DNA of 64,000 nucleotides from Monodelphis domestica (taxonomy: Eukaryota; Chordata; Mammalia; Didelphimorphia; Didelphidae). The notes under the pieces were generated by a model. That model was not told the origin of the DNA. It was given only the letters and a program-made list of their open reading frames with translations, and ran no database searches. Shown here piece by piece: positions 1 through 9,429 of the stretch (positions are counted from its first letter, which is position 1; each line of letters opens with the position of its first letter). The stretch covers positions 540,433,889 to 540,497,888 of the forward strand of contig NC_077227.1 in the NCBI RefSeq assembly GCF_027887165.1, in the 5' to 3' direction. The translations under genes and the position numbers were made by a program.

Positions 1-330
1 AAGTTAGTACCTGCCCTCCAGGAGCTCACAAACCAGTGGATTGGGTATCATCAGAGGAAAAATGTTACCATAAAGGAGCATCAGAAAAGGTTTCTCACAT
101 TAGAAAGTATTTTAATTGGGACTAGAAGGAAGCCAGGGAAGTCAGGAGGTGGAGATAAGGAAGAAGACTAACTATTCAGGCATGGGGAACAGCCAGTGAA
201 AATGTTAGGAGTTTGAGATATAAGAAAACCATAGAGGTAGGAGGGGACCAGTTTGTGAAGGGCTTTGAATGCCAAATAGGACTTTATGTTTGATCCAGGA
301 AGTGATAGAAAACTATAGAGAATCTATGTG
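1..330 (+). repeat. Probable ancient dispersed repeat (L3/CR1-like, unassigned)
   Basis: Wording such as 'ccctccaggagctcacaa' and 'gtgaagggctttgaatgcc' recurs in old mammalian interspersed repeats and resembles other stretches of this window (about 6200-6450 and 22000-22200). The family cannot be fixed by eye. No open frame of note. Confidence 0.35.
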
Positions 331-475
331 CAAATCCTAACTATGCTATGAATTCCATATGTGACCTCAGGCAACTCACTTAACTCTCTGTTTCATTTTT
401 TTCTCCTCTAAAATGTGGCAGTTCTACACTCTCTAAGTCCCCTAAATCTATGATTCTAAGATGTCTGTAGCTCCT
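331..475 (+). repeat. MIR/THER1-like SINE fragment
   Basis: Contains the SINE core order 'tgtgacctcaggcaactcacttaactctc' (split here by substitutions) followed by the 'cctctaaaatg' region and the 'tctatgattctaa' end typical of mammalian CORE-SINEs. Old and diverged. Confidence 0.5.
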
Positions 476-1104
476 GTTAGATGTCAACTCTGTGATCTCA
501 CAATCCATGCACCATGGGTGCACTTATGAAAGTGCAGTTAGGGCAGGCTTCCTACATAATGGGAGTTTCCCACGTCCCTGCTCCAGTGCATTTTGGGGCC
601 AAATTAAAAAGCCAGAGGTCTTAGGGAAGAATTTCCCCCGTGGGATGTAGAGTTTGGACTAAAAGGCAAACAACTTCCACAGGGTTAATGAATTCCAGGG
701 ACACCTTCTGCAAAGAGTGTATGGGAATAGACATTTTCATTTGGAAGAGGGATACCACAACATTTATGATATCATTTTAAAAAAATTAATTCTCTTTTCA
801 TAGAAAATATCAGACATTTGGCCATTTGTCATCTCTGCCCCCAGGAGACATTACAGGAATTTTGGTAGGCAAAATTTGTTAAAATTGCTACATATTGAAA
901 ACGACACTGACGTCGTACAGAAGCTGCCCAGCAAGCAGTCATGTTCACCCACACTCATCCTAAACTAGAAAGAGTTAACATATGTGCTCTCACCATAAGT
1001 ACAGTGTGGGAAGAAAAGCAGTTCTCTTGGTGAACTATTCTTAAATCATGCCAGCAATGTAGCTATCAGAGAATGCTAAGCCAAGAGAAAAGCAGTTCTA
1101 TATT
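476..1104. other. Unassigned non-coding sequence
   Basis: No repeat, gene or RNA recognised. Frames are closed on both strands. Confidence 0.4.
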
Positions 1105-1310
1105 CTAAAGTAAACAGCAAGATGGTATCATAGAAAGAGCATTGGGGCTGGATTGTGTTTCCTGGGTACCACTAACTAGTCATACATCCCTGGGTGAATG
1201 ATGCCCCCTTTCTCAATCTTAATTTCTTGTTCTGTAAAATGATGGAACTGGACAACTATTAATTCTCTCTAAAATCCTCTTTAGTCTGGACATTCTCTGA
1301 ATCTCAGAGG
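1105..1310 (+). repeat. MIR-like SINE, diverged
   Basis: Shows the head 'atggtatcatagaaagagca', the middle 'ttgttctgtaaaatgatgga' and the tail 'ctctgaatctcag' in plus-strand order. Heavily mutated, so an old insertion. Confidence 0.5.
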
Positions 1311-2224
1311 AATTGAGGAATTTGGGACAAAAAGGGGGGAAAAACAGAGATGATTTGAAAATGAATACAGAATTTCAACAATTTGATAATACATCATTTC
1401 AGCAATGTGGCTCCTCCATCACCAAATATCATAATCCCTTGTATGCCTGAATAGGCGGTCAGCATAATTTATTGGTGTTGAAAGGTATAATTAATAAATT
1501 GTCCTTCACTCTAGTGGTAAACTTCAGAAGTTAGTTAAGCTGATTCTAACATGTCCTCCATATAGTTTATTGCCAGGCTGTGGGAAGCCTTTTGAACTTC
1601 ATAGGTTTGGGCTTCAGGTCACTACTTTTGAGAACCCAGATTCACTTGTGTGCTGTCTTATTCCTATAATATTCAATGTGACTATCAGATTAATTTTATA
1701 ATTTGGTGTTGTTTAAGTACTGAACAAAAAAAGATTGTTTAAAAAAACTGTACAAGTAGTGTGCTGGAGTCAGTTCATACTAGCTTGAACTGGTGAGTAT
1801 TTATAGCTCATAAATGAGTAAACACCAAAAATCAGGACCTGATTTATCATTCTGTTGATTGCTTGGGCTTTTAAGAATGATGGAGAAAATGCTAACAATT
1901 CAGGTTACATTTTTAAAGTTGTCATGTATACATTGTTCCCCCCCAGAAAGGTGGAGAGTAAATATTTATTAGCATGCCTCTGCCTCTAAATTTTGTCTTC
2001 ATCTCTCCAAACACAAGTTTTCTGCCATTACTTTATTGCTTCTTGCTTAGATTGTAACAGAGATCTGTCAACTCCCTGAATTCATTCATATTCCTCTCTA
2101 ATCTAACCTCCACACAGTTGCTAATATAATTTTGCAAAAACTCAAGTGTGACCATCTTACTCTTCTGCCTAAGAAATTTCAGGGACTACCTATTGTCTCT
2201 GGGAAAAATAAAACTTGATAGATT
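1311..2224. other. Unassigned AT-rich sequence
   Basis: Nothing recognised; no open frame above 60 codons starting here. Confidence 0.4.
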
Positions 2225-2480
2225 GTTGTTGTTATTCAGTCCTTTCAGATGTGTTTAACTCTTTGTGACCCTGTTTGGAGTTTTCTTAGCAAAGACTGGA
2301 GTGGTTTGCAATTTATTTCTGTAGCTCATTTTACAGATGAGGAAATTGAGGCAAACTGAGTTAAATGACCTGTCCATTGTCTCACAGCCATTAAGAATCT
2401 GAGGCCATATTTGAATGTACAAAGATAAACTTCTTGATTCCAGGTCCAGTGCTCTATCCACTGTTCAACCTAGCTGCCCC
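2225..2480 (-). repeat. MAR1-type SINE (tRNA head, RTE-like tail), antisense
   Basis: On the minus strand it reads from a 'ggggcagctagg' head through 'cctcatctgtaaaatgagct' and 'gggtcacaaagagtt' to a 'ctgaataacaacaacaa' tail. That tail is the hallmark of marsupial SINEs mobilised by RTE LINEs. The 68-codon minus frame inside it is a shadow of the SINE, not a gene. Confidence 0.85.
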
Positions 2481-2697
2481 AACATTTATACAGCACTTTC
2501 TTAGAAAGTGATTAAGTCATTGGATTCTCAGAATAAAGTAGATACTGCTATTATCCCCATTTTAGTTGAGGGAACCGAGACCAACAAGGGATTAGTGATT
2601 TGCTTTGGTTTACACAGCTAGTAAGTGTCTGAGCCTAGATTTGAACTCAGATATTCCTAACTCTAGGCACTATGCTCTCTATCCACCTAGAATTATG
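2481..2697 (-). repeat. THER1/MIR-like SINE, antisense
   Basis: Plus strand reads 'acatttatacagcac' ... 'ccccattttagttgaggg' ... 'cacagctagtaagtgtctga' ... 'ctctatccacctag', the reverse of a THER1/MIR element. It abuts the preceding SINE directly. Confidence 0.8.
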
Positions 2698-3922
2698 GGA
2701 AAGAAGAGATTAAAATGTTTATTCACTTTGGCCTAGTGTTTCGACCTCTGTACATTTACTTCAAGGAGTCTTGATGTCAAAAAATGTTCCTTATATACCC
2801 AGAACACCAGCAATTTTTCTAGTAACAGAATTGGGGGAAAAAAGTTTATTAACTAGAGAATAACCAAAGACAGTGTAGCATATTAATATGAAGAAATCTA
2901 ACAGTGGTTTAAGAAATAATGAGCCAGACTAATGAAGAACAGTTTTTATGTACAAATGCAAAGTAAAGTAAATGGAGCCAAGAAAATAATATGTATGCAT
3001 ATATATATAAATATATATACATATATAATAAGTACATGTTTACTACATAAATATATGTACTACAACAATTTAAGAGAAAAAGTAACATTTATGAAATAAT
3101 TTAACTGAGTATTGTAAAATTATAAAGAATAATCTTAGCCCAAGGAAGAAATATGAGAAAACACCTACATCTTCCTTTGCACAGCTGAAGATTCAAGTTT
3201 TTTTTGAGATTTTGATTGTTTTATTTGTTCTTTCCTTCATTTTTAAACCTTTGCTATAAAGGGTAAGGTCAGGAGTGACACAAGGGAAAATATAAGTGAT
3301 GTAAAAACAAAATGTACCAATAAATTAGATTAAAACAAATGGTTGCTGAAATGAAATTGTGAATTGTTTTCATATCATTAATCATATATTCATATATATA
3401 AATCTTAACTGGGAAATGACTTTTTTATTACTGATTGAGTTCTTTGACTATGTTAGAGAGAAGTGACACATCTATTACATACCTAATTGTAGTCACAGTG
3501 GAGTAACAATCTGTAACATCATCCATAGAGTTACTATTTGCTGGACTTAATTGAGTAGCTGAATTCCCAAGGTGAGAATAGTTGAGAGAATCAGTCTAGA
3601 TATGCCAAGGGTTAGCAAACTAACAGTTTCCAAAAGGTTGTCTATTTACATGATACCACTCTTAGCGAGCCAAGGAGGATAAATTTTGTCCCTGAGCTTT
3701 TTCTTTATGAAAAAGCTTCCTGAGTTGGGGAGCAGAGTGATGGGGAATACACACTGGCTATTGGTTTTGCCTGTCAGATGGACTGAAAGCATTTAGTTCT
3801 TTTGCCAAAATGCAAGTATTTGCATGTTAAGAACATTGTCTACCAAGGTAGACTAAAATTAAAGGTCTAAAAAAGAGCCAGCTTGAGTTGGAGTTGAGTT
3901 CCTTGTAGGGGTAAGAAAATGA
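2698..3922. other. Unassigned AT-rich sequence with a TA-rich patch
   Basis: No gene or clear repeat family. At about 2990-3060 there is an interrupted ATATAT/ATAC tract. Confidence 0.4.
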
Positions 3923-4520
3923 TTGTATTGTGTATAGGAATATAACACGTCAATGACTAGACCTCAGGGAGGATCATTTAAGGAGTTGGTGGAACTTATT
4001 AAGACCCACCTGGTCCTACAGATGAGGAATAATGAATGCCTAGTTTTTGTGGATTCCTTTGTTTACTGGAAATCAGCCATAAATTTTGCTGGGGAAAATA
4101 ATAAACATCTGCTTGGGGTGGAGGGTTGCCCTCCCCAATAGAGGGATGGAACCCTGTAGGTAGTGGGAGTTGGTTCTTCTACTGGGAGTCACTGGAATGA
4201 GGGGATTTATAGAAAAAAAAAGAAAATCAACTCCTTTGAAATGCTAAGGACCTCCTTATTTCAAGGTCACAGAATATGGTGGGGTGGTAAAGGTTCATGC
4301 TAGGATGGAGGAGGGAGAGAGGTAATTTTTATGTCTGGTTATTTACTCACTGGAGGAAAGGGAGGCTAAAAAGAGGCAATGGAATGAGTGCTTGAACCTA
4401 GAGTCAGGAAGGACTAATTTTGGGTCCCATCTCAGACCTTCTTACATTACCAGTTTATTCCTTAATGATCCTCCCTGAGGTCCAGTCATTGACGTGTTGT
4501 ATTCCTATACACAAAACAAC
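3923..4520. repeat. Inverted repeat: two about 62-bp arms around a 474-bp loop
   Basis: Arm 1 (3923-3984) and the reverse complement of arm 2 (4459-4520) agree at about 58 of 62 positions, sharing for example 'aacacgtcaatgact' and 'acctcagggaggatcatt'. Differences are three substitutions and one-base indels near the inner end. No target duplication is visible outside the arms, so terminal repeats of a DNA element are not proven. A 62-codon plus frame at 3953 begins in arm 1 and looks fortuitous. Confidence 0.8.
4380..4450 (+). repeat. SINE fragment inside the inverted-repeat loop
   Basis: 'gcttgaacctagagtcagga' followed by 'gggtcccatctcagac' is SINE body sequence in plus orientation. It is interrupted by arm 2 of the inverted repeat; related SINE text appears again at 4555-4625. 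Confidence 0.5.
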
Positions 4521-4554
4521 TTCTCTCTTGTAAACACTGAGTGCAGTGAAATGA

Positions 4555-4625
4555 AAGGTGGATAGATTTAGAGTAGGAAGAGTTGGGTTGAAATTTTTGC
4601 TTTGCCACTTACTGTTAGTCCTTGT
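4555..4625 (+). repeat. SINE fragment
   Basis: 'gtggatagatttagagtagg' then 'gccacttactgttagtcctt' matches the body of a tRNA-derived SINE in plus orientation, truncated at both sides. Confidence 0.5.
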
Positions 4626-4628
4626 GAG

Positions 4629-5350
4629 GCAGCTATGGGGCACACTGGATAAAATGCTGGGTCTAGAGCAGTGATAGTAAACCTTTTAGAGACCATGTGC
4701 TTTCCCAACCACCACAACTGAGTGCCAGGTTCACATGGCCTCCTCTTACCCCACACAGGGAAGGGAAGAAGCTCTCCCATTGCGCTTCTGGATGGAGGGG
4801 TAGGTGAAGCGAGGAATGTCTTCAGTGAGTATAGAGAGGAGGAGGAGAGTAGCCCAAATTCACTGCTCCCCTCCCGCTCTGCCCCCTGTGAGCCTCCCTC
4901 CTGTGCAATACCCTTGGCTTCTGGGCAGAGGGGTGAAGGATGTGAAAAAATGTCATCAGGCAAGATGGTGAGGAAGAGGGGATCAGCTCTGCCTGAGTCC
5001 CTATACCTTTCTAGTAATGAATTCTGGTGTGTGTGTGGGTGGCTGTGTGTGCCCACAGAGAGTGCTCTGCATGCCATCTTTGGCACATATACCACAGGTT
5101 CACTGTCATGGGTCTAGAGTTAGGAAGACCTAACTTCAAGTCCAGCCTCAGATACTTACTAATAGTGTGACCCTGGGCAAGGCTCTTTAACCTCTGTTTG
5201 TTTACATCAGTTTCTTCCTCTTTAAAATGGGGATAATAATAGCGCCTATCTCTCAGACTTCTTCTGAAGACCAAGTCAGATAATATTTATAAAGTACTTA
5301 GTCTAGTGCCTGTCATAGTAGCTATAAATGCTAGCTACTGTTATGATCAT
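4629..5350 (+). repeat. THER1-type SINE split by a hAT insertion
   Basis: The head 'ggcagctatggggcacactg' (4629-4660) is cut at 'gtctagag' and resumes at 5120 with 'ttaggaagacc', running through 'gtgaccctgggcaa', 'aaaatggggataataatag' and a TTATTATTAT end near 5350. The two pieces are contiguous once the hAT element at 4669-5111 is removed, so the SINE is older than the hAT copy. Confidence 0.9.
4669..5111 (+). mobile_element. Non-autonomous hAT element (OposCharlie/OC1-like MITE)
   Basis: The left end 'cagtgatagtaaacct' and the right end 'aggttcactgtcatg' are imperfect terminal inverted repeats close to the hAT/OC1 form (cagtgatggcraacct). The copy is flanked by an identical 8-bp duplication, 'gtctagag' at 4661-4668 and 5112-5119, the size hAT transposases make. 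The 443-bp body has no transposase; open frames of 131 codons (+) and 175 codons (-) across it are artefacts of GC-rich non-coding sequence. A diverged sister copy lies at 20420-20830 on the other strand. The OC1 assignment rests on remembered end sequences. Confidence 0.85.
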
Positions 5351-5356
5351 TATTAT

Positions 5357-5470
5357 TATGGAAATCACTTGGCCTCTATTTGCCTCACTGTTTTCATATG
5401 TATATTGAAGGGTAGAGAGAAATTATCTCTGAGGTCACTGCCAACTTTAATTGATCTAGTTTAAATCACC
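5357..5470 (+). repeat. MIR-like fragment
   Basis: 'tcacttggcctctatttgcc' and 'gaggtcactgccaactttaa' match the middle and end of MIR-class SINEs. Confidence 0.4.
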
Positions 5471-5533
5471 TAATTTCTCTTGGATCTAATAATCATGAGA
5501 AGTATGGTCTGATTTTATTGGTTTTGACCAGGG

Positions 5534-5776
5534 CTACAGTGTAAGGGCAGGTATAGAGTGCAGGTCCTAAGGTCAGAAAGACTCATCTTCCTGAGTTCAA
5601 ATATGACCTCAGACGCTTACTGTGTCACATGGGGCAACTCACTTAAACCTGTTTTCTACATCTATAAAATGAATAGGAGAAGGAAATGGCAAGTCTTTCC
5701 AGTATCTTTGCTGAGAAAACTCCAAATGGGTCACAAAAAGAGTTAGATATGACTGAAATGACTGAACAAATAATAA
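5534..5776 (+). repeat. MAR1-type SINE
   Basis: Reads 'gactcatcttcctgagttca', then 'aggagaaggaaatggcaag', 'tccaaatgggtcacaaaaag' and the RTE-like end 'gactgaaatgactgaacaaa' in plus orientation. Confidence 0.85.
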
Positions 5777-5879
5777 CTTAGGGAATATATTTAATTTCTT
5801 CGGTGTAGAGAGCTGTCAGTGAATTTCCCCTCTGCCAACACAGATAGACAACTTCTCTGTGTCATGTAGCCTTATAAAG

Positions 5880-6005
5880 TTGAGATAGAGAAAGGTAGAA
5901 AAGGGGACAGAGATAGAGACACAGAGAGAGAATATATAGAGACAGACAGAGACAAAGAGAGAAACACATACAGAAACAGAGGTTGGGATAGACAGAGAGA
6001 CTGAT
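5880..6005 (+). repeat. GA-rich low-complexity tract
   Basis: Imperfect (GAGACA)/(GAGAGA) run on the plus strand. The 118-codon minus frame across it (S/V/C-rich) is a product of this composition. Confidence 0.8.
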
Positions 6006-6009
6006 TTAC

Positions 6010-6105
6010 TTGGGTTTATATGTGGCAGAGGTGAGAATTGGATCTTGGTCTTTCTGACTCTGAAGCCATTTCTTTCTTCACTATACCGTGCTGCCTGGAT
6101 AGACA
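6010..6105 (-). repeat. MIR/THER1-like fragment, antisense
   Basis: 'aattggatcttggtctttct' through 'cactataccgtgctgcctgg' is the reversed SINE head. Confidence 0.6.
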
Positions 6106-6199
6106 TGCTATTCAGAAAATGAACAATATGTATTAAAAATCTGCTCCCAACCCTGTAATAAAAAATACACATTAAAGAGCTAAGAGAGATCCAAGCAAA

Positions 6200-6455
6200 G
6201 TTTTAAGAGGGATTGAAAGGGGATGCATGAAAGTCATTCCAAACTGGGGAGATGAGGAAAGATTTAATGGAGGAGATATCATTTGAGTTGGTATTTAAAG
6301 TATTGATGAGTATTAGGTGGATGGAGGGGAAACATACAAGCCAAAGGAATCATATTGCAAACACATGGAAGAGGAAAACAGTGAGTTGTATGGACAATAA
6401 ATGAGTGGGTTAAATTGATTAGAGCTTTGAACCTTTGGAAGGAGAATAGATAGTA
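6200..6455 (+). repeat. Possible ancient dispersed repeat (same type as window start)
   Basis: Purine-rich text with 'aagtcattccaaactgggg' and 'agagctttgaacctttgg' resembles the old repeat at 1-330 and 22000-22230. Unassigned. Confidence 0.3.
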
Positions 6456-6469
6456 TAGTGAGTGGATTG

Positions 6470-6745
6470 GTCACTGGGCTCAGAGGAAGGAAGATGTGTT
6501 TAAATCTAGTCTCAGACACTTAGCTGTGTGACCCTGGGCCATTTAATTGTTATATACCACAGTTTCTTCATCTGTAAAAATGAATTTCTAGGGAGAAAAG
6601 AAAATCAACTCCTTTGAACTAGCAATAATAATAGTACCTACCTCTCAGGGTTTGGCAAAGGATTAAAAGAGGTAATATTTTTACATACTTTGCAAAAGGT
6701 TATAGAACAATGTAAATACTACCTATTTATTATTATTAATTTCAT
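6470..6745 (+). repeat. THER1-type SINE with a 38-bp extra segment
   Basis: Plus-strand THER1 body ('gtgtgaccctgggcca', 'cttcatctgtaaaaatg', 'aataataatagtacctacct') ending in TATTATTATT. Between the 'tctgtaaaaatg' and 'aataataatag' blocks, about 6581-6618 is foreign to the family and closely matches 4203-4240 (shared 20-mer agaaaatcaactcctttgaa). Confidence 0.85.
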
Positions 6746-7054
6746 TTTATTTATCATTTTAAAATTTTTGAGTTCTAAATCCACTCCCTCCTTCATTAAT
6801 CAAGAAGGCAGGCAATATGATAACCATTATGAATGTGGAAGCAGTCATGCAAAAACATTTCCATGTTAGATATGTTGCAAAAAAGGAAGAAAATGAAGTG
6901 AAAAAAATTGTTTCATTCTGCAGTTATTATTATTATTATTATTAATTATCATTATCACCTTATGATAGGATAATGGAATGGAAGTAGTCTAAGATGGAAA
7001 ATTTACTGTAGAGACAGAACACACCAATAGATTAAATCATCTCTATCATTCAAT
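6746..7054. other. Unassigned sequence with a (TTA)n tract
   Basis: A short (TTA)n/(TAT)n microsatellite lies at about 6922-6945; nothing else is recognised. Confidence 0.5.
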
Positions 7055-7230
7055 CTCCAAGCTTAAGCACTTAGTATATGCTAGACACAGATAGATGTCT
7101 GTGATTCAAATAAAAAGATGTGAAAAAACCCTATTCTCACAGAGCTTACCTGATAGCAGAGGATGCAACAAAAGCATATATAAGTATATGTGGAAAAATA
7201 TTAAGCTAGGTAGGGAAGGAGATCACTAAC
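7055..7230 (+). repeat. L3/CR1-like fragment
   Basis: 'agcacttagtatatgctaga' ... 'ctattctcacagagcttacc' follows the order 'transport size, tract, total supply' text seen in the common old repeat also present at 21830, 26790 and 57330. Confidence 0.45.
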
Positions 7231-7925
7231 AGTTACGGGCACTTGGAAAGGATTAGCTGTGTTTGAAGCACCACCTCAAAGGAAGCGAGGGCTTCTAAGA
7301 AATACAAGTGAGGAAGCAAGATATTCTTGATAAAACGAATAGCCAATGCAAAGTGCCCAGATATGGTAGCCAGCATGCCATGGATGAAGAGCAGAGAGAC
7401 CACCATTTTGGCTTTATTTTAGAGTTTATAGAAATATCAACCATTTTAATATTTTGGTGGTTCTATGATCTCATTGAAATTTGTTTTCTGTTTACTCATG
7501 CAAACTGTAACCCTTCAATGTCCCTTTTCTTTGACAAGAAGTTTTCTATAGACAACTATTTCAGAAATCTGGAAGCATTCCTGTTTCTCTGAAGATCTTA
7601 GATGAACCAGTAAAGCACTTAAGACATCCATTCTTCCCTCCATCTTGGTATTTCAAAGAACTCCATAATACCTTTTTCTCCACTGCTTCAACATCAGTTG
7701 CTATTAATAACCTGAATCCTTCCATTGACTTTTGGAGTTACTTGGAACATTGATACCTATAAGATAATATTGTTTGAGTACTACTTATGTGGCATTATTT
7801 GCATAACATCAACAACATGAAAGACAAGGGCTTTTAAAATAGCTAACAATTTTCCAAACAGAATGTAACTTAATCTCTTATTTAATTCTAGGCTGAGCTC
7901 TCTGTAGTACTTGTATGAGTACGTG
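7231..7925. other. Unassigned sequence
   Basis: No family recognised. A 94-codon plus frame at 7308 lacks homology cues and sits in AT-rich sequence. Confidence 0.4.
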
Positions 7926-8135
7926 CAAGTATAGATTTATATCTATGCATATATTTACACATATGTGCTAATACATACATACACATATATAATAAATATA
8001 AAATTATTTATATACACATATATAGCTATATCATCTATCTCTGTCTCAGTCTATATATTTTATTTCATTCTCTCCATCTTTTTTATTTCTGTCGGTCTCA
8101 CTCTTTCTCTCTTGTTCATCAATCTATATATATCA
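7926..8135. repeat. TA/CA/TC-rich simple sequence
   Basis: Irregular ATATAC/ACATAT then TCTCTGTCTC-rich text. The hydrophobic 62-codon plus frame here is compositional. Confidence 0.6.
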
Positions 8136-8164
8136 GGATATCCTGAGAGGTAATAATACCATAA

Positions 8165-8275
8165 CACTGAGAACTGACTTCAGGTCAGGAAAGACCAGAT
8201 TCTGTTCCATACCTAAACTTAACAGGGGCTGTGTCACTCTAAACAAGTCACTCTGTTTGTCAGTGTCCTAGTCAT
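8165..8275 (+). repeat. SINE fragment
   Basis: 'ctgacttcaggtcaggaaag' ... 'acaagtcactctgtttgtca' follows the tRNA-SINE body. Confidence 0.4.
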
Positions 8276-9032
8276 ATCACAATTTTTTAAGACCCAAAGT
8301 TAAAGAGTAATCATTGATCCAAAGTTACACAACAATAATTAATCTATATTAGTAGAGGAGTTTCCTCCCTAGGAATTCTTCATACTGGTGAAATCACGGT
8401 TCTTCACTAAAAGCAACAGCAACAACAACCCTATATGTGTGCATATGCATACACTCCCCCCCCAAATTAAAAGGACTACCCAACCAAACTGCCTGGGCAA
8501 ATTGCAATTTTCATCCCCATTGTTTTCCCAGTGTGGATAGTTAATCCTGTATCTTTCACCTTTATATGAATGTAATTGGAATGTGGTGAACCTCTGTAGT
8601 TTGATGCAATTAGGATAATGTTATTCTCAAATAGGGACTTTAGGAGAAAATCTCCTTGTTACACAAAGTATCATTTTGTTTGGACTTTATGTGAGACATG
8701 ACACCAACACCCCCCTGAAGTGAACTTAAATCCCTCTGTTTGACACTTTAATTGATGTTAACACATAGCTGTTTCTGAAATCATTCTTTTTCTTAAATCC
8801 TGAACTCCCACCTGTACTAAAGAGCTGCCAAAGCTTCAGAAGACATTTAATTTACCCCCAACTGTTCTCCTACCAGCTACCCATTGTGACTAATGGTAGA
8901 CTGTCCTTAGACTCAACAAGTTCATACTTTAACCAGCTTAATTCATCAGCCATAATAATATACTCAAACCTCAGAATTTTAGCTATTCTAGAATTCAAGC
9001 TAAAAGCATGGGATAATTCAGGTCCCTTTATA
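8276..9032. other. Unassigned sequence left of L1-A
   Basis: No L1 sequence is recognisable here. This shows the missing 3' end of L1-B is not parked beyond L1-A. Confidence 0.5.
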
Positions 9033-9429
9033 AAATTTTTAATTTTATTCAGTCAATTTAGAACATTATTCTCTGGATACAAGAATCATATTTTTCCCTC
9101 CCTACCCTCACCGCACCCTTCCCAAAGCTGATATGCAATTCCAGTGGGTATTGCCTGTGTCCTTGATCAGAACCTATTTCCATGTTGTTGATGTTTGCAC
9201 TAGGATGATCATTTAGAATCTACATACCCAATCATATCCCCCTCTACCCATGTATTCAAGCAGTTGTTTTTATTCGGTGTTTCTACTCCTACAGTTTTTC
9301 CTCTGAATGTGGATAGTGCTCTTTCTCATAGATCCCTCCAGGTTGTTCAGGATCAATACATTGCTACTAATGGAGAAGTCCATTATATTTGATTGTACCA
9401 CAGTGAATCAGTCTCTGTGTACAATGTTC

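Noticed and set aside
4568..5117. Long overlapping frames on both strands (175 and 131 codons)
   Set aside because: They lie over the hAT MITE, and the diverged copy at 20.4 kb gives similarly long frames with different protein text. This is a composition effect.
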